The notes under the pieces: model-generated | Seen by the model: only the letters and a program-made list of their open reading frames with translations | The model's database searches: none | What the model was told of the DNA's origin: nothing | DNA from: a virus | Strand: one strand, 5' to 3' | Length of the DNA stretch: 64,000 nucleotides | Virus record (IMG/VR): IMGVR_UViG_3300029258_001308 | Location: 1 to 64,000 of that record | Shown here: piece by piece, positions 21,622 through 30,105 of the stretch | How the letters are laid out: each line of letters opens with the position of its first letter | Numbering within the stretch: position 1 is the first letter of the stretch | Made by a program: the position numbers and the translations under genes

Positions 21622-23046
21622 ATGCGCTGTCACACTCGGCCTCGCGATCATCAACGTGATGCTCTTCGGTTCTGTAAGGGCCGGGACTTCGTCGGTCTTC
21701 TCATGGAGGTAGGAGCCGGGAAGACTTGGGTCGCAGAGAACTGGCTGGTCAACGACGACGACATGCTGCCCGCTCTGGTCCTCTGTCGGAAGGACGACAT
21801 CTGGACGTGGCTCGATCAGGTGAAGGAGCATGCGCCTAACACCCTGGGCAAACCGTTCGTAGCTACCCCACGAAGGCCGCGTCAGCGAGGGAAGCGCAAC
21901 GTCCTGATGCGGCAGCAACTACGGGACAATCCTAACACCCCACTCTGGCTGGCCAATCACGATGCAGCCAAGACACACTACGCTCAGTTCGCTCGAGGCC
22001 CGTGGAAGACCCTCATCATAGACGAGTCGACGGATTGCATCAAGAAGCACAACACCGATCGCACCCGCAAGATCACCAACCTTGGCAAGCGAGTATCCAA
22101 GCGAATGATCATGACGGGGACGCCCATCACCAACAAGCCGGACGACATCTTCTCGCAGCTGAGGTTCCTAAGCCCCACTCTGCTGGGCTCGAACTTCTAC
22201 AAGTTCCGCGAGAGATTCTATTGGCCGGAGCCGTCGGGATACGCCTGGCATCTGCTGAAGCGCAACGAACACAAGCTCACGGAGATCATCAACTCCTGCT
22301 GCTTCCGAGTCCTGCTTGACGAGTGCAGCGATCTACCGAAGCCCATCTACAAGGTCATCCGAGTTCCACAGTCTCCCGAGCAGGCCCGGCTACTGAAGCA
22401 AGTTCGTCTCGAGTATCGCGCACAGTTCGAGGAGCAGGGTGTTCTCCAGACCATCGAGTTGAACTACTCGCTGTCGCAACTTCAGAAGGCGCTGCAGATA
22501 ACCGGCGGCTTCATGTACGTTGATCGACAGCACTCGGTCCACGAGGTCAAGACCTACAAGCCAGACGCACTGGCCGCTCTGCTTCGATCAGAGCTAGCCC
22601 CGGTACCGAAGATCGTGATCTGGTGTTCGTTCGTTCACGAGGTCAGGATCATCTCACGCCTGCTGGACGAGATGGGCATCAAGCACGTCAGACTCTGGAA
22701 GAAGACGAAGGATAGATACAAGCCTCGTCGCCAATTCAGAGACGACCCGAGAGCTCGAATCTTCTTATCACAGGTGGGGTACGGTACGGGGATGAACGAA
22801 CTCATCTGTGCTAACACGGCCGTCTACTATTCCAACTCGCTGAAGCTGAAGGACAGGATTCAATCTCAGGGCCGGACCCGGAGGACCGGTTCGGAGATTC
22901 ACAAGCACATCCTGTACTACGATCTATTGACCCAGGGGGGTTCGGACTTGACGTTGTATCGGCGGCTTCGACAGCATCACAACGTGGCGTCCCGAATCGT
23001 GGACCCCGCCTATGCGTCGGAGATCATTTTCGGTGTGGACATCTAG
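21622..23046 (+). CDS. SNF2-family DNA-dependent ATPase
   Basis: 474 residues from ATG 21622 behind GGAGAG; an upstream extension lacks protein-like composition. Helicase superfamily 2 motifs: I (LLMEVGAGKTWVAENW), II (LIIDESTD), III (MTGTPITNKPDD), V (QVGYGTGMNEL) and VI (RIQSQGRTRRTGS). It moves along duplex DNA and may remodel bound proteins during replication or start of infection. It is the first gene of the DNA-metabolism block. Confidence 0.85.
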   Translation: MRCHTRPRDHQRDALRFCKGRDFVGLLMEVGAGKTWVAENWLVNDDDMLPALVLCRKDDIWTWLDQVKEHAPNTLGKPFVATPRRPRQRGKRNVLMRQQLRDNPNTPLWLANHDAAKTHYAQFARGPWKTLIIDESTDCIKKHNTDRTRKITNLGKRVSKRMIMTGTPITNKPDDIFSQLRFLSPTLLGSNFYKFRERFYWPEPSGYAWHLLKRNEHKLTEIINSCCFRVLLDECSDLPKPIYKVIRVPQSPEQARLLKQVRLEYRAQFEEQGVLQTIELNYSLSQLQKALQITGGFMYVDRQHSVHEVKTYKPDALAALLRSELAPVPKIVIWCSFVHEVRIISRLLDEMGIKHVRLWKKTKDRYKPRRQFRDDPRARIFLSQVGYGTGMNELICANTAVYYSNSLKLKDRIQSQGRTRRTGSEIHKHILYYDLLTQGGSDLTLYRRLRQHHNVASRIVDPAYASEIIFGVDI

Positions 23047-23064
23047 AGCACAGAGGCATATAAT
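23036..23064 (+). promoter_or_regulatory. promoter-like element ahead of the pseudo-receiver gene
   Basis: TGGACA (23036-23041), 17 nt, TATAAT (23059-23064), directly abutting the ATG at 23065. Transcription from it would start inside the coding sequence, so it cannot serve this ATG in the normal way. It may drive a shorter product or downstream genes, or be fortuitous. Confidence 0.4.
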
Positions 23065-23946
23065 ATGGCCAGTCGTCGCGGTCTCAGGTTCACCATTTCA
23101 GACCCTGCAACCGGACAGGAATTCGAAGTTGTCGACAAGTATGTGGGAGCCGAGCTTCTTGGGTTCAGTGTCAACTACTTTCTTCACACGGTCGCTCGAG
23201 CCCTGCCAGCCTACGAGGTTCAGGGTCAGCGGAGGAACTTCTGGAAGCTCGAGGCCATCAAGACTTGGAAAGCTGCTCGAGACTCATGGAAGAAACTGAG
23301 ATGCGAGATATGCAAAAGAGAAGAACGCGGCGAGAGCCGAGACTTGTACTACTCGTATCAGCGGCGATCGGACAACTCGTGGTACTCGCTCTGCAAGAAG
23401 TGCCACAAGAGATTCGTCCGACTGTGCACACCCTGGGGCCATCACGAGCTGCCAGGAGAAACGATCGAGGAGAAGCAGACCTGGGGATGGATGCTGCTGG
23501 CCCACTCGATGTCAATGCTCCGTCGCAATCTCGACTTGCTGGAGAGCGGCGAGTGGAAGATGAACTGGAAGAAGAAGCGAGTCCTCATCGTCGAAGAAGA
23601 CAAGCTGCTGCGAGAACTATTGGAAGAGACACTGCGGAGAGAAGGCTGCGTCGTCAACACCAAGGCGTCGTTGACCGCGGGCATCAAGAGGTGGCGACAC
23701 TACAAATGGGATGGGCTCTACACTTCGTATCAACTCGGCAACCGCACAGCCAAGAAGTTGATTCGTCGGGCCCGAAAAGACGGGAGTCTTCCGATCATCA
23801 CCTCGTTGTCAGAGCCGCTTCAGAACGGAGACGTCGAAGAGTTGATCGACCTGGAGGTGAAGGGGATAGACAAGCCCTTCTCATTCGACCAGGTTATTCG
23901 GTACTTCAGGAAAGCATGGCGAGAAGAAGAAGTTAGGAGGCCGTGA
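23065..23946 (+). CDS. zinc-binding protein fused to a pseudo-receiver domain
   Basis: 293 residues. The N-terminal half holds LRCEICKREERG and SLCKKCHKRFVRLC, an HNH-like zinc arrangement. From about residue 170 there is a CheY-like receiver fold: VLIVEEDKLLRELLEETLRR, the strand KWDGLYTSYQLG, then SLPIITSLSE and the conserved Lys in GIDKPFSFDQVI. The position that is normally the phospho-accepting Asp is Ser (YTSYQL), so it is probably not a standard phosphorylated receiver. It may bind DNA and mimic or titrate host signalling proteins. The fusion is unusual for a phage. Confidence 0.6.
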   Translation: MASRRGLRFTISDPATGQEFEVVDKYVGAELLGFSVNYFLHTVARALPAYEVQGQRRNFWKLEAIKTWKAARDSWKKLRCEICKREERGESRDLYYSYQRRSDNSWYSLCKKCHKRFVRLCTPWGHHELPGETIEEKQTWGWMLLAHSMSMLRRNLDLLESGEWKMNWKKKRVLIVEEDKLLRELLEETLRREGCVVNTKASLTAGIKRWRHYKWDGLYTSYQLGNRTAKKLIRRARKDGSLPIITSLSEPLQNGDVEELIDLEVKGIDKPFSFDQVIRYFRKAWREEEVRRP

Positions 23947-24152
23947 TGTCCCGGGAGCGAGGATTCCTTTCCATCTACTTCAAGGACGAGGGTGTCCTGA
24001 AGGATCTGGACCAGGTCATGAAGGAGAGGCTGCCCGGCCAGTCTGTCAGTTCATTCGTCTGCGGGGTTATGGGTCAGGTGCTTGATCAGATCAAGAGCGC
24101 GCCTGCCAAACGAAAGACGCTCAAGGCTACGGTCCTGATCAAACTGGACTGA
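23946..24152 (+). CDS. small protein, possible ribbon-helix-helix
   Basis: 68 residues from ATG 23946 behind AGGAGG. The start GFLSIYFKDEGVLKDLDQVM with LPGQSVSSFVCGVMGQVL fits the strand-helix-helix layout of CopG/MetJ-like DNA-binding proteins. It may regulate the nuclease operon that follows. Confidence 0.45.
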   Translation: MSRERGFLSIYFKDEGVLKDLDQVMKERLPGQSVSSFVCGVMGQVLDQIKSAPAKRKTLKATVLIKLD

Positions 24153-24162
24153 AGGAGGAGAG

Positions 24163-25224
24163 ATGGCCAAGCTCAAGGTCAAGAAGCGGAAGAAGAGGGG
24201 CAAGAAGCGGGCGGGTAAGACCAAGCTCATCAGGCTGCCGGAGATCAAGATACCGGATGAGTTCACCCTCTCGCACTCCTCGAAGAAGTGCTTGGGAGGA
24301 TGCCGCAGGAAGTTCCTTCTGCGCTACCTGATGAGGCTTCGCCCGACTCGGGTACAGATTCCGCTCTATATCGGCAGCATCTTCCACGACTGGATAGTCA
24401 AGTTCTACCGAGGCATCGACTACGAGAAGCCGCTCCGGAAGTTCATGAAGGCTGAGGAGAAGAAGGCGTTGGCACAACCTGGTCTCTCGCCTGAGGGCGA
24501 GGAGAAGCTGGTCGTCGGGCTCGCCAACATGGAGGCCATCCTTCTCAACTACCGCGAATACTACGCCAAGGACCTCAAGCATTACAAGGTCATAGGAGGC
24601 GAGGAGGACTTGCAGTTCGAGTTCCCGCTGACCGACCGTGTCAAGATGGGAGGCAAGCCGGACCTCCTTGTCGAGTCCAGAAAGAAGAAGGAGAAGGGCC
24701 GCAAGATTCTCTGGGAGCACAAGACCTCGAGCAAGCTGGACAAGAACTACATCGCTCGACTCCCGCTGGATTCACAGGTCACTACCTACTGCGTGGGCTG
24801 TGAACACTCGGTAGGAATCTCGCCGACCGACGTGATGTACAACGTGGCAAAGAAGACCAAGCTTCGCCGCAGAAAGAAAGAGACCTTCCACGGTTTCGTC
24901 AAGCGGGTGATGGAGGACTACGCGCTCCGACCTGAGTTCTACTACTATCGGGAGCCACTCATCCGCGACCTCTCGAGTCAGGCCGAGTTGATGGCCGAGC
25001 TGCGGGTCATTGCAGCCCAGCTCGAGAGAGACTTCGAACTGAAAGGACAGGAATTGATCCTCGCGTTCTGGAAGAACGACGGGGCCTGTGCTACCTGGTC
25101 GGGTTGCGAATACCTGCCGATCTGTCTGAGAGGCGGGCTCTTCCCGGATATGAAGAGGGACTTCCATGTATCCAAGCATCGCAACCCCGAACTGGCCGGA
25201 GACGAAGAGGGCGAGGACGACTGA
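24163..25224 (+). CDS. Cas4/RecB-like PD-(D/E)XK exonuclease
   Basis: 353 residues. After a Lys-rich head, CLGGCRRKFLLRYL gives the first Cys, and CATWSGCEYLPIC near the C-terminus gives the rest of a probable 4Fe-4S site. Catalytic core: MGGKPDLLVES (Asp about 167) and LWEHKTSSK (Glu and Lys about 185). This is the Cas4/AddB-type nuclease plan, used in phages for end resection. It is followed by a Sak4-like ATPase and an SSB, so together they form a recombination module. Confidence 0.8.
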   Translation: MAKLKVKKRKKRGKKRAGKTKLIRLPEIKIPDEFTLSHSSKKCLGGCRRKFLLRYLMRLRPTRVQIPLYIGSIFHDWIVKFYRGIDYEKPLRKFMKAEEKKALAQPGLSPEGEEKLVVGLANMEAILLNYREYYAKDLKHYKVIGGEEDLQFEFPLTDRVKMGGKPDLLVESRKKKEKGRKILWEHKTSSKLDKNYIARLPLDSQVTTYCVGCEHSVGISPTDVMYNVAKKTKLRRRKKETFHGFVKRVMEDYALRPEFYYYREPLIRDLSSQAELMAELRVIAAQLERDFELKGQELILAFWKNDGACATWSGCEYLPICLRGGLFPDMKRDFHVSKHRNPELAGDEEGEDD

Positions 25225-25255
25225 TCCCGCTCCCTAACGATTGGAGGTGAGGAGC

Positions 25256-26047
25256 ATGTCTGTGGAGCATCTGCCGAAGAAGAAGAGGAAGGTTAGCTTC
25301 AACCTGTCGGACCATATCATCCTCGTCTATGGTCCGCCGGGGGTGGGCAAGACAACGTGGGCGTCGAGATTCCCCGACGCTTTGTTCCTGGCGACTGAGG
25401 ACGGGCAGCGCGCGGTCGAGTGCTACCATGTCGAGGTCAACGACTGGAAGGACTTTGTCGCCGCGACTAAGCTGATAAGAGGAAAGGAGGGCAAGCGGTT
25501 CCGCACCATCATCATCGACATCGTGGACAACCTCTACAAGTTTGCTCAGGACGCGGCCTGTGCAAAGCTTGGCATCGAGCACCCGGCTGACGAGGACTGG
25601 GGCAAGGGCTGGGAGGCAACGCGCGATCTGTTCAAGAAGGGAATCTCCGCGCTCACCTCGACAGGCAAGGGCCTGATACTGATCTCGCACTCGATGGAAC
25701 GCGAGGTCAAGACCCGCGCACTCTCGATCACCAAGACCATGCCGTCCTTCTCGCGAGGAGCGGCCAAGGTCATCGAGCCCATGGCCGGCATCATCGTCTA
25801 TGCCGGGTTCAAGTGGGTGAAGAACAAGAAGACGGACGAGAAGGAGGAGAAGCGTTACGCGATCGTCAAGCCACAGGAATCGCTAGAGGCCAAGGACAGA
25901 ACGGGCCGGCTGCCCACTGCCCTGCCTCTGGACGGAGATCTCTTTCAGGAAGTGTTCGAGAAAGGAGGTACCGGGAAGAAAAAGAAAGGCTCGAAGTCGC
26001 GAGCCAAGAAGAAGAAGAAGAGTGGCGGTCTGCGTATTGGCCGCTAG
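25256..26047 (+). CDS. Sak4-like RecA-fold ATPase
   Basis: 263 residues from ATG 25256 behind GGAGGTGAGGAG. Walker A at about 28-36 (GPPGVGKTTW) and Walker B (TIIIDIVDN) identify the AAA_24/Sak4 group of phage single-strand annealing or RecA-like ATPases. The C-terminus carries a Lys-rich tail (KKKKGSKSRAKKKKKSGGL). It probably loads or anneals single strands together with the SSB encoded next. Confidence 0.8.
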   Translation: MSVEHLPKKKRKVSFNLSDHIILVYGPPGVGKTTWASRFPDALFLATEDGQRAVECYHVEVNDWKDFVAATKLIRGKEGKRFRTIIIDIVDNLYKFAQDAACAKLGIEHPADEDWGKGWEATRDLFKKGISALTSTGKGLILISHSMEREVKTRALSITKTMPSFSRGAAKVIEPMAGIIVYAGFKWVKNKKTDEKEEKRYAIVKPQESLEAKDRTGRLPTALPLDGDLFQEVFEKGGTGKKKKGSKSRAKKKKKSGGLRIGR

Positions 26048-26080
26048 GGTTCGAGGTCAACTGGGAAGGAGTTAGTAGCA

Positions 26081-27115
26081 ATGGCTAAGAAGAAAGCCAA
26101 GAAGAAGGGCAGCAAGAAGTCGGCCAAGAAGAGCAGCAAGAAGGCGCCGACTTCCAAGAAAAAGAAGAAGGGCAAGAAGAAGGGCAGCAAGAAGTCGAGC
26201 GGCGGGGACATCGAGGACGAACTCGCCGAACTCGAGGACCAGTGGGACGATGCCGAGGAGATGGAGTTCGGCGACGTCCCCGACGGGCGCTACCAGGCCT
26301 CGGTTACCGGGGTCGAGGTCGCGCACTCCAAGTCGTCCGGCCGTCTCCAGATCAACGTCGAGTTCACCATTCTCTCTGGCGAGTTCCGCAACCGGAAGCT
26401 CTTCGAGCACTGGGGACTCGACACTCCGGAGGGCATCTCCTGGGCCAAGACGTATCTCGCCAGGATGGGCCTGACGTGCTCGATGAAGGAGCTGGCCGAC
26501 AAGCTCGAGGAGCTGAAGGGTACGGCTGTCGAGGTCAACGTCAAGACCAAGGGCGATTTCCAGAACGTCCGTCCCACCAAGGAGATCGAGGCGCCCGAGG
26601 AAGGTGCCGCGGCTCCGGACGTCTCTGACTTCGATCCGGATGACGGGGACGACGACGGAGACGAGGACGGAGACGAGGACGTCGAGCTCAAGAAGGGCAT
26701 GATGGTCAAGTTCGACGACGACGGTGAGGAAGTCGTCGGCAAGATCACCAAGCTCAACGAGAAGGACGAGACGGTCAACATCGAGACGGACGACGCGAAG
26801 TACAAGGACGTCGATGTCTCCGAGCTCTCGCTCGCCGAGGATGAGGATGGCGACGAGGACGGGGACGACGACGATGACGGAGACGGCGACGACGACGGAG
26901 ATGACGACGACGGCGACGATGACAGCGACGGAGATGACGACGACGATGACGCCGGCTTCGAGAAGGGTGACGAGGTCACCTGGGGCAAGGGCAAGAAGAA
27001 GAAGACCGGCAAGATCGTGTCAGTCGACGAGGAGGAAGAGGAAGCCGTCGTCAAGGTGGGTAAGAAGAAGCACACGGTTTCCTTCGACAAGCTCGACTAC
27101 GTCGAGGAAGACTAG
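26081..27115 (+). CDS. ssDNA-binding protein (DUF669-like) with acidic KOW-like tail
   Basis: 344 residues. Layout: Lys-rich head (1-45); DUF669-type ssDNA-binding core about 60-175 (PDGRYQASVTGVEVAHSKSS, FEHWGLDTPEGISWAKTYLA); acidic stretch; first KOW-like unit (KKGMMVKFDDDGEEVVGKIT); a run of about 40 Asp/Gly/Glu; second unit (KGDEVTWGKGKKKKTGKIVS). An acidic tail recruiting partners is usual for SSBs; two SH3-like units are not. It is the last gene before a strong terminator, and lies beside Sak4, a common partner. Confidence 0.75.
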   Translation: MAKKKAKKKGSKKSAKKSSKKAPTSKKKKKGKKKGSKKSSGGDIEDELAELEDQWDDAEEMEFGDVPDGRYQASVTGVEVAHSKSSGRLQINVEFTILSGEFRNRKLFEHWGLDTPEGISWAKTYLARMGLTCSMKELADKLEELKGTAVEVNVKTKGDFQNVRPTKEIEAPEEGAAAPDVSDFDPDDGDDDGDEDGDEDVELKKGMMVKFDDDGEEVVGKITKLNEKDETVNIETDDAKYKDVDVSELSLAEDEDGDEDGDDDDDGDGDDDGDDDDGDDDSDGDDDDDDAGFEKGDEVTWGKGKKKKTGKIVSVDEEEEEAVVKVGKKKHTVSFDKLDYVEED

Positions 27116-27128
27116 CAGCCAGACCATC

Positions 27129-27163
27129 GTGAAGGCGGGGAGCTCATCCCTCCCCGCCTTCAC
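27129..27163 (+). terminator. intrinsic terminator after the ssDNA-binding gene
   Basis: A perfect 13-bp stem (GTGAAGGCGGGGA/TCCCCGCCTTCAC) with a 9-nt loop, followed by TTCTATAT. The strongest hairpin seen in the window. It separates the recombination genes from the primase-helicase gene. Confidence 0.85.
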
Positions 27164-27174
27164 TTCTATATAGA

Positions 27175-30105
27175 TTGGGCTACGACGTGGAACGTATTCC
27201 CGAACTCAAAGAGCTGCTTATCAAGCGGATCGACTTCGAGCAGTTCTTGCTTGACACTCTCGAGCTCGATGAACTGAAGTGGTCGCACGACGAAGTCCAG
27301 CTCTACTGCCCATTCCACAACCCAAGGTGGCGGGAGAAGAAGGGTAAGTCCCCAAGTCTGGGCATCAACCGGTCGGGAAAGTTCAACTGCTTCTCAGCAG
27401 CCTGTGGCGCTAGAGGCTCGAACGCCGTCAACTTCTACGAGCAGTACCACGACGTCGAGTACGAGGAAGCTCTGCGCGATCTCTACGACAAGTACGTTCA
27501 TCCGCTGGTCCCTGACGAAGAGGTGGCCGAGAATCACCGCGTTCTCTTGGACACCCCGTCCGTTCTGCATTACATCCACGGCAGGGGAATCTCGACGGAG
27601 ACCTTGAAGCGATTCCAGATTGGATGGGACGGACTTCGTATCACCTTCCCAATCCGCAATCGCTTCGGCCTCTGCGAGAATCTTCGCAGATACAACCCGT
27701 CTCGGAAGGCCGAGAGGAAGATACTATCGTACGGTGAAGGGTATGGCGGCCTCAAGCTCTACCCCATCAACGTCCTGCTTGACCCGAGGAACAAGGACAT
27801 CATTCTGTGCGAGGGCGAATGGGACGCGCTGCTCTCGATACAGAAAGGATTCAACGCCGTCACGATAACCGGCGGAGCCGGGAGCTGGGCGGACTATCTG
27901 ACGCCTCCCTTTGACGACAAGAACGTGGCCATAGTCTACGACGTAAACGATGCAGATGAGGCCGGTCAGATCGGTGCGATGAAGGTGGCCGACTACCTGA
28001 AGGGTACCGCTTCCTCGATCAGAGTGGTCGAGCTCCCACTCTCAAAGAGGGGCGGAGACCTGACCGACTTCTTCAAGGATCGAGAGAACAAGCCGAAGGA
28101 CCTGCGTGACCTGGTCCGAGCAACTGACCCCATCCGCAGCAAGAGGACCAAGACCAAGAAGAAGAAGGAAGAGACGGGTGAGTTCAAGGGGGCTGCTCCG
28201 TTCAGCTTCAACGCAAAGGAAGCCAAGCTAGTCTCGTTGGCCGAGGCTTCTGGGTCCAAGTACTACTTCACCCCCATCTGCATGGATTGCCTCATCTCCG
28301 GCAAGAACCTGTCTCCGTATCTACTACCGCTAGAAGTAGAGGTATCCTGCGAGGGCGGAAAGAAGTCGTGCAACACTTGCCCTCACGGTCTGAACGGCGG
28401 GACCCGGATGTTCAAGGTACCGCTGAAGTCCAAGGAGACGCTTCAGTTAGTCGGCTCTACAGAACGATCGATCCGCAAAGTACTGGCCGACATGTTTGAT
28501 CTTCCGGCCGGATGCAAGTACCGCTTCGAGGTCAAGTCCACCTTCAACATCGAAGAGCTCAGGCTGATACCAGCCGTTGACTTCTCGGACGAGACGGGAT
28601 CGTACGTGGTGCGCCGAGGATTCTTCGTAGGGCACGGCATCGAATCGAACTCTACTTATCGCCTCTACGGTTACACAGTGCCTGATCCTCGGACGCAGCA
28701 CGCGGTCCACGTTCTTCTCAAGGCTCACCCGGTTCAGGACTCGTTGGATAACTTCAAGCTGACGAAGAGAGAGGCCAAACGAATCGCCAGGATGCTTCGA
28801 CCCGACGACGACGAATCCGTCCGCGAGAAGATGGACGACATAGTAGAATGGGAGGCAGAGCACGTCACGTCGATCAAGCAACGGCCTGATCTGCACATGG
28901 GCGTGGACCTGGTCTTCCACTCCCCGCTTCAGTTCTACTTCAACAAGGAGTTCGTCCAGAAGGGTTGGCTCGAACTCTTAGTACTGGGTGACACCAGGTG
29001 CGGGAAGGGCTATGTGGCTGAGGGCATGGTCAAGTTCTATCGTCTAGGCGAGGTAGCTTCGGGCGAGAACTGTTCGTTCTCGGGGCTGGTCGGTGGTCTC
29101 CAGCAGAGCGATAAGTACTGGATGATCACGTGGGGAAAGATACCGCTCAACGATCGACGCCTTGTCGTACTAGACGAGGTCAACGCTATCGCTCAGGAAG
29201 ACATCGGTCGCATGTCTCGAGTGAGGTCTGAGGGCATAGCCGAGATCGTGAAGATTCAGAGCGAGAGAACTAGAGCACGGACTCGTCTGATCTGGCTAGC
29301 CAATCCTCGATCGGGCCGCACGCTCTCCACTTACAACTCGGGAGTGGAGGCGGTTCGTGAACTGATCGGGGCGTCCGAGGATATCTCTCGATTCGACTTC
29401 GCTCTCACCGTGGCTTCGTCTGAGGTTCCGTCCGACGTCATCAACGCGCTTCGCACCAAGAACAAGACGGCCGAAGACAAGTACGACCAGGAGCTGATGC
29501 AGAAGCTGGTGCTCTGGATATGGAGTCGGAAGTCGAGGCAGGTCAGATTCACTAAGGCTGCTACTCGCCGAATCCTCAAGCTGGCCATCCGATTAGGCAA
29601 GCGCTACAGCCCCAGCATCCCGCTGGTCCAGGGAGAGAACGCTCGCATCAAGCTGGCCAAGCTTTCTGCTGCCGTTGCATCAAGGCTCTTCTCCACTGAC
29701 GACGAGTACAACAGTATCGTGGTACGGAAGGAACACGTGAACTTCGTCGAGGAGTTCATGCACGAGATATATGCCAAGGGCTCCATGGCCTACGACGTCT
29801 ATTCGAAGGTGGACACAGCGAGAGAGACCTTGGACGACCCGCAGGCTCTGCGAGATGTGATCGATACACTCGGAGCTCAGGTGGCTACGTTCGTGGAGGG
29901 AATGCTCGAGCACAGGAGGATCACGATCGATGGTCTGTCCGACTACATCGGTCGAGATAGATACGCCGCCAAGGAACTGGTCGGGCAGCTTGTCAGAATG
30001 AAGTGCGTCTCCAAGGACAACACCTTCTATGTCAAGCGGCCTGCCTTCATCCAGTTCCTTCGGACGCTGCGGGATGAACTGAAGAGAAAGGAGCGGAGGA
30101 GATGA
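27175..30105 (+). CDS. Toprim primase fused to MCM-like helicase
   Basis: 976 residues. N-terminal zinc site of the CHC2 kind: C45, H48 (YCPFHNP), C72 and C77 (FNCFSAACGARG). Toprim domain about 205-300 (IILCEGEWDALLS, IVYDVNDADEAG). A Cys cluster near 365-405 (CMDCLISG, CNTCPHG) may hold another metal. The C-terminal AAA+ unit resembles MCM: Walker A about 604 (GDTRCGKGY), Walker B about 668 (LVVLDEVNAI), sensor (WLANPRSGR) and an arginine-finger-like ISRFDFAL. Primer synthesis and unwinding are thus joined in one chain. The start is unclear: TTG 27175 or GTG 27187, neither with a ribosome site, just after a terminator. Confidence 0.8.
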   Translation: MGYDVERIPELKELLIKRIDFEQFLLDTLELDELKWSHDEVQLYCPFHNPRWREKKGKSPSLGINRSGKFNCFSAACGARGSNAVNFYEQYHDVEYEEALRDLYDKYVHPLVPDEEVAENHRVLLDTPSVLHYIHGRGISTETLKRFQIGWDGLRITFPIRNRFGLCENLRRYNPSRKAERKILSYGEGYGGLKLYPINVLLDPRNKDIILCEGEWDALLSIQKGFNAVTITGGAGSWADYLTPPFDDKNVAIVYDVNDADEAGQIGAMKVADYLKGTASSIRVVELPLSKRGGDLTDFFKDRENKPKDLRDLVRATDPIRSKRTKTKKKKEETGEFKGAAPFSFNAKEAKLVSLAEASGSKYYFTPICMDCLISGKNLSPYLLPLEVEVSCEGGKKSCNTCPHGLNGGTRMFKVPLKSKETLQLVGSTERSIRKVLADMFDLPAGCKYRFEVKSTFNIEELRLIPAVDFSDETGSYVVRRGFFVGHGIESNSTYRLYGYTVPDPRTQHAVHVLLKAHPVQDSLDNFKLTKREAKRIARMLRPDDDESVREKMDDIVEWEAEHVTSIKQRPDLHMGVDLVFHSPLQFYFNKEFVQKGWLELLVLGDTRCGKGYVAEGMVKFYRLGEVASGENCSFSGLVGGLQQSDKYWMITWGKIPLNDRRLVVLDEVNAIAQEDIGRMSRVRSEGIAEIVKIQSERTRARTRLIWLANPRSGRTLSTYNSGVEAVRELIGASEDISRFDFALTVASSEVPSDVINALRTKNKTAEDKYDQELMQKLVLWIWSRKSRQVRFTKAATRRILKLAIRLGKRYSPSIPLVQGENARIKLAKLSAAVASRLFSTDDEYNSIVVRKEHVNFVEEFMHEIYAKGSMAYDVYSKVDTARETLDDPQALRDVIDTLGAQVATFVEGMLEHRRITIDGLSDYIGRDRYAAKELVGQLVRMKCVSKDNTFYVKRPAFIQFLRTLRDELKRKERRR

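Noticed and set aside
26290-27090. Ser-rich reverse frame of 266 residues
   Set aside because: It is the antisense image of the Asp/Lys-rich SSB gene, where GAC/GAG codons read as Ser on the other strand.
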